Shown here in pieces: positions 11,401-17,635 of a DNA stretch of 20,271 nt. The stretch lies in IMG/VR virus record IMGVR_UViG_3300020468_001924, positions 1-20,271 of that record, one strand, 5' to 3'. The notes beneath the pieces are model-generated. The model did no database searches. It was not told where the DNA came from and saw only the letters and a list, made by a program, of their open reading frames with translations. A program made the translations under genes and the position numbers. Numbering within the stretch: position 1 is the stretch's first letter; each line of letters opens with the position of its first letter. This DNA is from a virus.

Positions 11401-11989
11401 CAGAACCTGAACCAGAGAATGTGGTTGCTGTAAGTATACCAGATATAAATTGTTCTCCACCAATGATGTAAATGGTTCCAACCATTCCACCATGTGCTGT
11501 ACATTGATAATACAATCTTGATGGTGCATCATGCTGTACATTGAAAATTATATTACCACCAGCAGCTCCATTATTCGTAACACCTGTGTTGTATGCTGAA
11601 CCTCCTGATGCAACACGAATTTGAAATGGATGACTACCTCCAGAATGATTTGTAAAGATATATCTTTGTCCTCTTACCAAATATATGTCAGGATTATCAT
11701 CAGCTCCATCTTGACCTGGTCCTGTAAAACGATATGCAGAAGAACCGTTTGCAGTAACGTGCCAAGATACCTGAGCGTTAGAGTTTGCAGGATCAGCAAA
11801 ATAAGTAACTACTCCACTAACAGCAGTTACAATTCCTGCTGATGTTATACTTAATTTATTTCCTACCGTAAAATTTGTACTGACTGCGACTGTATTGGCG
11901 TTTAGATTTATATTGTTAGGACTTTGAATGGTCGGAGTACCACTTCCTAACAAATCTATCTGCTTTACACCAAAACTCTTATCTGCCAT
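5474..11989 (-). CDS. Giant modular tail-fibre-like protein with cupredoxin-like domain and Cys-rich beta-roll repeats (2171 aa)
   Basis: Domains in order: a ~60-residue N-terminus; a cupredoxin-like domain (about 73-176) with candidate copper ligands H120, C163, H166 and M169; linker repeats such as ATTFSGSGSGLTNL and PAISGANLTNL; a GTLTYEDVTSIDS segment (334-346); and three blocks of ~20-residue repeats of the form NIAIGxxAGxxLTSGxx at about 441-680, 844-1300 and 1336-1896. Blocks two and three open with PDGQENL or PDAQENL; the ends carry a motif like QLAIGxGxNRWIxGD. The C-terminus (1939-2171) holds two related beta-rich domains. I hand-count about 76 cysteines, nearly all in the blocks. 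The repeats resemble the trimeric YadA-type beta-roll, so a trimeric fibre is likely. No signal peptide or S74 chaperone is recognised. The ATG at 11989 lies 17 nt after the protease stop with only a weak Shine-Dalgarno. Host-surface recognition is inferred from architecture and context. Confidence 0.88.
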   Translation of the reverse strand: MADKSFGVKQIDLLGSGTPTIQSPNNINLNANTVAVSTNFTVGNKLSITSAGIVTAVSGVVTYFADPANSNAQVSWHVTANGSSAYRFTGPGQDGADDNPDIYLVRGQRYIFTNHSGGSHPFQIRVASGGSAYNTGVTNNGAAGGNIIFNVQHDAPSRLYYQCTAHGGMVGTIYIIGGEQFISGILTATTFSGSGSGLTNLPAANLTGTLPAISGANLTNLTAGNLTGALPAIDGSALTNLPGISTEGGSTFNHLTVTGVSTFQGNINANGNINANGNIVGDNSTNITGIAGVTASTFSGDGSSLTNLSIPGISTTGTSNFNNLTVSGNVTIGGTLTYEDVTSIDSIGVITARQGIHAGAGVSATGIITATTFSGSGASLTSIPAGNLTGTVADARITTLTASKLSGALPAISGANLTNLNASNISSGTVNAARLSDSTCNVSAGLAAGNSIGGGTVHNIFLGTCAGANINSGDYNVFAGFCAGYCGTGVQYGITIGKCAGFCNTRSNNIIIGCTAGQCSNKTTGGENIFLGNCSGFVEQGCYNTYLGSNSGALAGYGSSLQNYNTSVGALAGFRNKGCCNTYLGSCAGCSSGAGWLAYDWQELSISNVAIGAKSGFAHTEGSYNIFIGDHASNTTIGSNNIAIGHSVTLASTTGSTQLAIGCGSNKWITGDSSYNVTLAGIATVYAATGIVSATSFSGTVPSSNLSGTIPDARFPATLPAISGANLTNLPTGINTGGTSTFSELVVTGDITANGNIIGDNSTNISGISSVTASTLYGDGSNLTGITAAGTGAIGGLTVKDEGSTVGTAGSVSTINFVGDAVVATASAGAAGVSTITISGSFPPDGQENLVAGSNAGAAIDSDTCQGVYLGQDAGRYNAAGNLIAIGLAAGCCVTSGANSIYIGKNAGKTFTGGTSNIIIGDGGKAGVNNGDYNIFLGSEQAQQGNTTGDFNFVAGYYAAYALTTGCCNVLIGQYAGKQLSTGKDNVMIGSDNDGGQGSDCMTGCGNAVIGCLTGNDLTSGNYNALFGPRAGMCLTSGSKNAFMGYYAGGNGLVTGSCNIAIGVCPAKKLTSGSHNIALGTGSLECCMSTGLCNVAIGVFAGRKLQNSCNIAMGTCALFGSGGGIGNCNIAIGLRAGQKLTNGHSNIFMGTCAGLHITGSGSADGSYNIGFGQEALGGSADGGSTSGNFNAVMGHYSGRKISSGSSNTLIGRVAGCSITSGGNNTFLGNGTGICATGSSNIALGVGAGKCISTGSKNIAIGVNATPPSDTGSCQLVIGVESSYWMVGNCDFNVGIGTTNPNAAVGVGNTAKLSVGIVSAYQFYGDASQMTGAGFTPDAQENLYAGTEAGNCSDADTCFNVALGYQAGCKNCAGDNNVYIGCEAGLCACSSNNTILIGTQAGMHGGGANVLIGYRAGCCSTYSFANVAIGRYSGGAGGNTQTGNYNVSFGEKAARCLGSGIANVIIGCDAGCKVDNHCYNVFLGAGAGRNSEGDRGVAIGCDAGCGLTSGDCNILIGTAAGKTISTGVENIAIGCGAQGTGTVTGQQNITIGKNAGADISSGGYNIFFGRNAAQGFTTGNSNIAMGTGTLGGDADTTATGTGNVMLGSQTARAATSAACNVLIGTNAGKCVTSGIQNVFLGNYSGASSSAGTGCLNIAIGMSAAKALTSGCDNVVMGTYAGTAMTEAKYNVVLGRLAGCRMTTAIKNVIIGLCAGTCLTNTGCHVFLGAGAGQYTTTAQYSVYIGEKAGQNSNTCNSVVLGCYAGACSGGDRNVLIGPQAGCKVTDGDNVILGTQAGMCMSSATRNIAIGMGAMKGNGSSNVLGDDNIAIGFAAGCCLTTGCFNVFLGKYTACTLTTGCYNVAIGCAVQLPSATGSCQLAIGAGTNRWIAGDSGFNVTVATASTFRSTGAHITGVLTATSFVGDGSLLTNLPASGGSGDKFNTGITSSIQATIYGYETNVITFGPDNTKRYVIDSISVANVTSGVGSTVNVIASINPGVTTYSSETKVYLAYNVPVPDNGLLELLKQPMVMNPSDVVKVWASDSSYAGVNDALELYASYQEQESTDFVAGYGSTVGVANTDLTTIYTSTSNPTVLQSIKLTNRTDAGDFPVTIQLVNGSTAIHLAKNLVVPRYASVEILDRPKRLETGGTVKVQTAAAAGTIDVIVSGKKIT
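6302..7984 (-). repeat. Beta-roll-like repeat block C of the 2171-residue fibre
   Basis: Residues about 1336-1896 open with PDAQENLYAGTEAG and close with QLAIGAGTNRWIAGDSGFNV. This is the longest block and holds many cysteine pairs, for example AGCCLTTGCFNVFLG. Confidence 0.8.
8090..9460 (-). repeat. Beta-roll-like repeat block B of the 2171-residue fibre
   Basis: Residues about 844-1300 open with PDGQENLVAGSNAG and close with QLVIGVESSYWMVG followed by NVGIGTTNPN. The repeats follow the NVAIGVFAGRKL type, with occasional longer Gly/Ser insertions. Confidence 0.8.
9950..10669 (-). repeat. Beta-roll-like repeat block A of the 2171-residue fibre
   Basis: Residues about 441-680 hold repeats of the NIFLGTCAGANINSGDYN type. 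The block ends with QLAIGCGSNKWITGDSSYNV. Cysteines recur in IGxCAG and GCYNT contexts. An aromatic insertion (GWLAYDWQELS, near 595-605) interrupts the regular pattern. Confidence 0.8.
11162..11197 (-). repeat. Perfect 18-bp tandem duplication in the fibre gene
   Basis: The plus-strand unit attcgcatttatatttcc occurs twice in direct succession (11162-11179 and 11180-11197), with part of a third copy before it. It encodes a duplicated NINANG hexapeptide near residue 270, so the frame is kept. Replication slippage is the simplest explanation. Confidence 0.95.
11462..11773 (-). other. Cupredoxin-like domain within the 2171-residue fibre
   Basis: Residues about 73-176 begin near QVSWHVTANGSSAYRF and end at GMVGTIYII. 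The segment SHPFQI gives H120, and YYQCTAHGGMVG gives C163, H166 and M169. This is the His/Cys/His/Met set of type-1 copper proteins, with an amicyanin-like short C-x2-H-x2-M loop. The 43-residue spacing from the first His to the Cys is within the range of plastocyanin and amicyanin. Copper binding is inferred. Related HPF...YYQCTAH segments recur, as I recall, in other cyanophage structural proteins. Confidence 0.75.
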
Positions 11990-12003
11990 TGATTCTTTTT
12001 AGT

Positions 12004-12011
12004 TATTTATG
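12004..12011 (-). promoter_or_regulatory. Candidate T4-like late promoter before the 2171-residue fibre gene
   Basis: CATAAATA differs from the T4 late octamer TATAAATA at one base. It overlaps the protease stop codon (TAA at 12009-12007) and lies 14 nt before the ATG at 11989, so the leader would be very short. In an AT-rich genome chance occurrence is a real possibility. Confidence 0.4.
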
Positions 12012-13851
12012 TTTGAAAAATTGATAATGAAGATCCATCTAATGTCAAAGAATCAATAGAAGGAGTGATGTTGTTTGCAAAAGGATTATATAAAATTCTT
12101 CGAGGAGAAGATTTCAAACTGTAACTGTTTCCCCAGTAATCTGTATCAGTTGCACCATTACTTGTGTAAGGATCATAATAATCACCTGAGGATAGCATTT
12201 CAGATCCCTCAGTTAGTAACCAATTTCTAACTGTTTTTCGATCTGCTGTGGGGTTCGATTGTAAATACAATGCAACAACACCTGAAACATTTGGTGATGC
12301 CATACTTGTCCCACTAATTGCATAATTATAAAATGAGTTGTTTCTAGGATCAGTATATCCAGAACTCCATGGACTCATAATAATATCACCAGCTGCCCAT
12401 ACGTCAATCGCAGGACCTCTGTCACTAAATGATGAACACCTCTCTTGACTACCAGATTGTCGATCAGTATCAATTGATCCAACAACTATGGCAGCATCAT
12501 CCTCACCTTGTTTTGTTACTGCAGGTGTGCCTATTCTATTATATTGGTTTGAATATCCTGATCCATATAATGCAGTCCCTGCTGTAAACTCGTTATCATA
12601 ATCATCACCATCAACAACATCACCTTTTCCTTTACTATTTCCAGCGGAACATATGAAAATAACGTTTTGACAATCTGCGTCATTTGCTAATTCATTTGCC
12701 TCTGATTGTCCAGATGTTTTTGTAGATTTAAATTCATAATAACTGCCTAAGTAAGTGTTCAAATAGTAGACGGCGGGAACGGCATTTGATGCTGCATCAA
12801 CTTGAGTGTTACTATATGAAGTCCCTCTAAAAGAAACAGTGTATGATAAATCTTTTCGAAAAAACTGTCTAAGACCCCAACTACAATTTACAACAGTAGG
12901 ATTTTTTCTACCAGTCTCAGGATTTACTGGTTTATTTTTATGCCAAACTTTAATATAATCAAATCCATCACTAGGATTTGCAAATCCCGTATCACTTCTA
13001 TCAACACATGCGATAGACCATATGTTTGCCTCAAAAGCAACACCAAATTGATTTCCAGCTGCTGTTCCAGCCACATGACTTCCATGATACATGGAACCAC
13101 CAGGTATAGAACTTCCTAATGCTTTTGCTGTCGTGTAATTTGATAATGATCCGGTGCCCGGTGCAACAAGACCTTCATCAGACCAGTTTATACCATAATC
13201 CTCAGCTCCATGTATTAGTATATCTCTTACTCTAGTATCATTTTTATCAGTAAAGGATGTAACACCTGGTTTAAGAAACTCAGGATGATCCCAACGACAA
13301 CCAGAATCCATGATTACAACATCAACATTCTTTCCTGTCAATGAATACTGTGAATCAGCACTTACAATTGTCCCTGTGCCAAAATTATTTGCACTAGATT
13401 GATGTCTGTAAACACCCCACTGAGTAAAATCAAGTGTTGAACCAGGATCTGATGAAGATGCTGTTCTTAAATTTCTACAATTATAATTAAATCTATTGAT
13501 GTCTGTATGTCTGTCAAATTCCTCATCATATTTTCTTTGTTCTAAAACAATATTATTATACATTGAAGATTGTTCTACCCAATCTACTTTCGAATGATTT
13601 TTTAAAATGTCTGCTTCATTTACAGACATAGAATAGACAGATCTTTTTGGTGAGTAATTCATTTCTGAAGTACAATCAATTTTTCGATTTGGAATATTAT
13701 CAATATTATTTTCATTAATAATATAATTATGAATCTCAGTCCAATCTAATTCATCTTTTACACAAACAGTAAAATTTTGAGGTGTGTCATCAGTTATGGA
13801 ATCATCAGATACTATAATTCTACCGGCAGAATTCAAAGATGTTGTTATCAT
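12007..13851 (-). CDS. Subtilisin-family (S8) serine protease with I9-like propeptide (614 aa)
   Basis: The catalytic triad is visible: D182 in VVIMDSGC, H256 in YHGSHVAGTAAG and S516 in SGTSMASPNVSGVVALYL. The oxyanion-hole Asn is N405 in CSAGNSKG. Residues about 26-95 (FTVCVKDELDW to ILKNHSKVDWVEQS) resemble the I9 inhibitor propeptide that guides folding and is then cleaved, so autoprocessing somewhere between about 95 and 140 is plausible. No signal peptide is visible, so release would be on lysis or with the virion. The chosen ATG overlaps the upstream stop as ATGA and has AGAGAGG 7 nt upstream; an in-frame TTG at 13872 would add seven residues but lacks this support. The gene lies between the two large beta-roll fibre genes, suggesting fibre maturation or attack on host surface proteins. 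Neither target is shown. Confidence 0.9.
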   Translation of the reverse strand: MITTSLNSAGRIIVSDDSITDDTPQNFTVCVKDELDWTEIHNYIINENNIDNIPNRKIDCTSEMNYSPKRSVYSMSVNEADILKNHSKVDWVEQSSMYNNIVLEQRKYDEEFDRHTDINRFNYNCRNLRTASSSDPGSTLDFTQWGVYRHQSSANNFGTGTIVSADSQYSLTGKNVDVVIMDSGCRWDHPEFLKPGVTSFTDKNDTRVRDILIHGAEDYGINWSDEGLVAPGTGSLSNYTTAKALGSSIPGGSMYHGSHVAGTAAGNQFGVAFEANIWSIACVDRSDTGFANPSDGFDYIKVWHKNKPVNPETGRKNPTVVNCSWGLRQFFRKDLSYTVSFRGTSYSNTQVDAASNAVPAVYYLNTYLGSYYEFKSTKTSGQSEANELANDADCQNVIFICSAGNSKGKGDVVDGDDYDNEFTAGTALYGSGYSNQYNRIGTPAVTKQGEDDAAIVVGSIDTDRQSGSQERCSSFSDRGPAIDVWAAGDIIMSPWSSGYTDPRNNSFYNYAISGTSMASPNVSGVVALYLQSNPTADRKTVRNWLLTEGSEMLSSGDYYDPYTSNGATDTDYWGNSYSLKSSPRRILYNPFANNITPSIDSLTLDGSSLSIFQT

Positions 13852-16800
13852 AATTGAACCTCTCTTCTCCAACGATAGGTTGTAAGTCCACTGATTCCAG
13901 TTTCAGGAGTGACCTGAAGTAAAACATTTCCACTACTTATTGTTGATCCAGCTGATACTAGTTGCGAATTACTAAACATAATCGCATACTCTTGAGATAA
14001 AGCTGTTGTTCCATTCTGCATTATAAGAACTTTTTGTGCCTGTGTATTTGCACCATTCTCAATGTGAACTGTGTACTCTGCTGTTTTATAGTTGACAGAT
14101 CCATATGCAAAACTATCAATATTAGTTGACACTCCAGCACTCGCAGTGAACGTGCCACCACCAGTGGCAATACCTGAAGCTAAAGCACTTCCTGCAGTTA
14201 TGATTCCTGTTATATTTGTACCATCTCCCTTAAATGATCTTGCTTCAAATTGCCCAGTTGATTTAGTAATCGTTGCGATACCAGATAAAGACACGTTGAA
14301 TGAACTATCACCAGTTATCCATCTATCATCAATCTGTCCAATTGCTAGTTGATAATCTCCAGTTGAACTGGCAACTCCAACACTATGTCCAATTGCAATG
14401 TTATAACTTCCAGTGGTTACATCACGGTTTGTATAACATCCAAATTGAATATTATGATTTCCTCCTGTGGTAAGACATCTACCTGACCAAAGACCCATCG
14501 AAATGTTATGGCAAGTTGATCCATTGGATGTATTACCATATCCTGCATATCTTCCAATAGCAATATTATCATTTCCGGTTACATTTGATTTTCCTGCTGT
14601 TTGACCATGATAAACGTTGTAACAACCTGTGGTTAAACATCTACCTGTACCAGAACCTGTCATTATATTATGATCACCATTAGTGATGCTTACACCAGCA
14701 GCATTACCTACTAATACATTACTACCACCAGAGCATAAACAACATCCTGATCCATCACCTACTACAACGTTATACTGACCACTACTTAAATCTTTACCCG
14801 CATAGCGACCTATTAAAACATTAGAAAGAGCAAAACCATTATCACCATCTGAATATGTGTCAGCACCTATTGCGATGTTATGAGTTCCATTTGTATTTGT
14901 TTTACCTGCACACCATCCAAGGAAAACATTACAACCTCCTGAATTAGTATTACAACCAGCTATATTTCCTAGAAAAACGTTACGATCACCTTCATCAATA
15001 TTAGAACCTGCTCCAGCACCTATTGCAATGTTCTGACAACCATCTTTTCCACTTGCACCTACTCCACGACCAGCACCATTACCTAAGAATATATTATCAC
15101 TACCATTAGCATTTCTTCCTGCATAATTTCCCATGAAAATGCTACAGGTTGAATTTGAATATTGTCCTGTTCTACAACCTAAGAAAACATTAAATGATCC
15201 ACTTGTTAAACAAGCACCACTTTGTTTACCAATTAATACGTTGTTATCACCTGCATTTAATGAAAATCCTGCACTAAATCCAACACCTACGTTGAAACAT
15301 GTATCACCATCTTTGCATGCTCCAGCATTCGTACCAGCGAATAAGTTCTCTTGACCATCAGGACTGAATGAATCAGTGACTGTAATAATAGCTTTATTAG
15401 CACCTGATGCAGTTGCAGTAATAGATGCACCTTGGAAATCTAAAGTTTTTATAGATCCTGCCGTACCTACTGTTGATGTCTCATCTTGAACTGTAATACC
15501 TGAAATAAGAGTTCCACCACCAGTTCCAGTTAAATTAGTACCATCACCATAAAAAGATGTTGCAGTTATGATACCAGTGGTATTCACTGATGCGGTAGTG
15601 GTTAATCCTGTAGCAGTGACATTAGATAGATTTGCACCTGAACCATAAAAACTTGTTGCTGTGACTGAATTTATTCCAGATATATTAGATGCAGAATCAC
15701 CAATTATATTTCCATTCGCATTTAAAGCACCTAATACTGTTAGAGAGGTTAATGATCCAAGTGAAGTTATATTTGCTTGTGCTGCAGTTAAAACTGTTCC
15801 TGATAAATTACCTGTTACATTACCAATTAAAGATCCATAATATGTTGTAGCTCCAACAGTGCTAATACCAGATATAATTGTTGCATTATCACCCGTAATA
15901 TTTCCATTCGCATTAATATTACCACCAAAGGTTGAAATACCAACTACATTGAGTGTCGATGTGCTTACATTTAAAGTATTACCTACACCAGTTAAATTGG
16001 AACCATCTCCATAATAAGTCGCACCAGTGATTATTCCTGCAGTTGTGACCCCTGTGATAATTAAATTGTTAAATGTAGAACTTGCTGCAGTATTAATTCC
16101 AGTGTCTACATTAGCTACTATCGTTGCAATTCCAGAATTAAATGTGACATCAAGATTTGTTGAAAAATCAATTGTACCTGCAGTTCCAACTGTTGATCCA
16201 CTATTTTTAACTACCACACCAGAACCTGATGCAGTTACTCCAGTTAATTGACTACCGTCTCCTTTAAAAGATGCTGCAGTAACAATGCCTGTAAAACTAC
16301 CTTGTTTCGCAAAGAAGGATGGAGAGGTAACAGTTGTTAATCCTATGAATGTGGATATACCATTTACATTTAATCCACCATTGGAAGCAGTTGTTATGTC
16401 TATGCCACCACCAAGAACTTTGATACCTGACCTTGCAGTGATCATACCAACTGAATCTATATTAGTTACATCTTCATAAGTAAGAGTTCCACCGATGGAT
16501 AAACTACCACTAAATGTACCATCTGTAGCAGTGAAAACACCTACGTTATATTTTTCTGTTCCTGTTCCTACAATTCCGTTTGCTTCTTTATTTACTAATT
16601 CATACCATGCACCACCATGAGCAAAATATGCCTTTTGAGTAGCATGAACATGAGCAAATGCACCATGATAAGTTGCAGCCGATGGTAAGTCAGTGTAATT
16701 ACTGTATAGGAATGGAATTACGTTACTTGTCGCAGCACCTACGATTCTTCCATTTGAATCAATAGTGCTCGAAAATGTTGAAACACCAGATACAAATACA

Positions 16801-17291
16801 TGATTGAAGTTAGAAACACCAGTTGTGCTTATGCCAGATACACTTCCTGATACTCCAGTTAAATTTGATCCATCACCAATATACGTAACTACTCCAGACG
16901 TAGCCGTTACAATACCGTTTGCAATTTTGACAGTGCCAAGTGTTGAAATACCACTTACACCTACAAACAGATTTGCTAAGTCTCCAACAGTGTCAGCAGA
17001 AATTCCGGTTAAGTTTGAACCATCACCATAATACTTGAATGCAGTTACAATTCCTGTTTGTGCAACAGTAAATGCAGTGCCTACTTTTAAATCTCCACCA
17101 TTAACATGAACTCCCTGCCCTGCAGTGATAATACCAGTGACATTCGCATCACCTTGTACATCAAAAGCATTAGTAGTAGTTTCAGTACCAATACCAATTC
17201 TACCAATAACAGTCAACGAGGGTTTATTTTCGCTGTACCCTTTGATACCTACCTGTAATTTTCTAAACTTACCGCTGACGTACTTAGCCAT
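13848..17291 (-). CDS. Modular tail-fibre-like protein with beta-roll repeats (1147 aa)
   Basis: The N-terminal ~640 residues are built from linker modules such as IITATSFYGDGTNLTG, VGISTFGGNINANGN and GTLTYEDVTNIDS (268-280). They include a His- and aromatic-rich segment at about 193-234 (TYHGAFAHVHATQKAYFAH). Residues 644-1003 form a block of NVFLGxxAGxxxxxG-type repeats. It opens with PDGQENLFAGTNAG and closes with QLAIGQIDDRWITGDSSFNV, the same caps as in the 2171-residue fibre. The C-terminal ~95 residues (1053-1147, FAYGSVNYKTAEYTVHI to YRWRREVQL) resemble a C-terminal domain that I recall from many cyanophage fibres. The start lies 1 nt after the 113-residue gene's stop; no clear Shine-Dalgarno is seen. 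It is probably a trimeric virion fibre paralogous to the 2171-residue protein. Confidence 0.88.
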   Translation of the reverse strand: MAKYVSGKFRKLQVGIKGYSENKPSLTVIGRIGIGTETTTNAFDVQGDANVTGIITAGQGVHVNGGDLKVGTAFTVAQTGIVTAFKYYGDGSNLTGISADTVGDLANLFVGVSGISTLGTVKIANGIVTATSGVVTYIGDGSNLTGVSGSVSGISTTGVSNFNHVFVSGVSTFSSTIDSNGRIVGAATSNVIPFLYSNYTDLPSAATYHGAFAHVHATQKAYFAHGGAWYELVNKEANGIVGTGTEKYNVGVFTATDGTFSGSLSIGGTLTYEDVTNIDSVGMITARSGIKVLGGGIDITTASNGGLNVNGISTFIGLTTVTSPSFFAKQGSFTGIVTAASFKGDGSQLTGVTASGSGVVVKNSGSTVGTAGTIDFSTNLDVTFNSGIATIVANVDTGINTAASSTFNNLIITGVTTAGIITGATYYGDGSNLTGVGNTLNVSTSTLNVVGISTFGGNINANGNITGDNATIISGISTVGATTYYGSLIGNVTGNLSGTVLTAAQANITSLGSLTSLTVLGALNANGNIIGDSASNISGINSVTATSFYGSGANLSNVTATGLTTTASVNTTGIITATSFYGDGTNLTGTGGGTLISGITVQDETSTVGTAGSIKTLDFQGASITATASGANKAIITVTDSFSPDGQENLFAGTNAGACKDGDTCFNVGVGFSAGFSLNAGDNNVLIGKQSGACLTSGSFNVFLGCRTGQYSNSTCSIFMGNYAGRNANGSDNIFLGNGAGRGVGASGKDGCQNIAIGAGAGSNIDEGDRNVFLGNIAGCNTNSGGCNVFLGWCAGKTNTNGTHNIAIGADTYSDGDNGFALSNVLIGRYAGKDLSSGQYNVVVGDGSGCCLCSGGSNVLVGNAAGVSITNGDHNIMTGSGTGRCLTTGCYNVYHGQTAGKSNVTGNDNIAIGRYAGYGNTSNGSTCHNISMGLWSGRCLTTGGNHNIQFGCYTNRDVTTGSYNIAIGHSVGVASSTGDYQLAIGQIDDRWITGDSSFNVSLSGIATITKSTGQFEARSFKGDGTNITGIITAGSALASGIATGGGTFTASAGVSTNIDSFAYGSVNYKTAEYTVHIENGANTQAQKVLIMQNGTTALSQEYAIMFSNSQLVSAGSTISSGNVLLQVTPETGISGLTTYRWRREVQL
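13859..13865 (-). promoter_or_regulatory. Ribosome binding site that decides the protease start
   Basis: AGAGAGG lies 7 nt before the ATG at 13851, inside the end of the 1147-residue fibre gene. It supports the ATGA-overlap start and translational coupling. Confidence 0.6.
14283..15362 (-). repeat. Beta-roll-like repeat block of the 1147-residue fibre
   Basis: Residues about 644-1003 carry ~20-residue repeats with about 17 cysteines by hand count, including a GCCLCSGG cluster at 849-856. The capping motifs match those of the blocks in the 2171-residue fibre. Confidence 0.8.
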
Positions 17292-17292
17292 T

Positions 17293-17634
17293 TTAATTTA
17301 ATGTTTCTAGTATACTTGCTAAAAATTTAACATTTGAAGAATTGTTGGATGATATAATAAGAGAATCTTGTTGCTCCAATACCAACTTTCCAGCTAATAA
17401 ATTTGCAGTGTCACTCGATTCAATCGGTAAATCCTTAATTACCTCAGTGGTTACTGCAACACCTGCAGTTGTTCTCTGATGAGACATTGAAACAGTATAT
17501 GTTGCTCCTCCAACGTTCGCAGCTTGTGCTAAAAGAACAACACCAGTGTAACCAATCGGTGCTGTATAGATGCCGACTGGACTAGTCGGAACAACTTTTG
17601 TTACTGTTTGAAATACATTTTGGGCTAATGGCAT
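17293..17634 (-). CDS. Small cyanophage structural protein (113 aa)
   Basis: This short protein runs from MPLAQNVFQTVTKVVP to FLASILETLN and appears to be beta-strand rich, with no signal peptide or membrane helix. A strong AGGAGGAG site 6 nt before the ATG, the best in the window, suggests high expression; it lies inside the end of the preceding gene, and only 1 nt separates the two genes. The pattern of a GIYTAP-type strand, alternating hydrophobic strands, then EVIKDLPIESSDTANLLAGK and a final SSNVKFLASILE resembles the two C-terminal domains of the 2171-residue fibre (for example LTTIYTSTSNP to IDVIVSGKKI). That suggests a shared fold, possibly a fibre-attached or decorating subunit. I do not recognise a named function; structural role is inferred from context. 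Confidence 0.78.
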   Translation of the reverse strand: MPLAQNVFQTVTKVVPTSPVGIYTAPIGYTGVVLLAQAANVGGATYTVSMSHQRTTAGVAVTTEVIKDLPIESSDTANLLAGKLVLEQQDSLIISSNNSSNVKFLASILETLN

Positions 17635-17635
17635 C

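Noticed and set aside
13851-13872. An upstream in-frame TTG start for the subtilase
   Set aside because: The ATG at 13851 has a well-spaced AGAGAGG and the ATGA overlap with the upstream stop; the TTG has neither.
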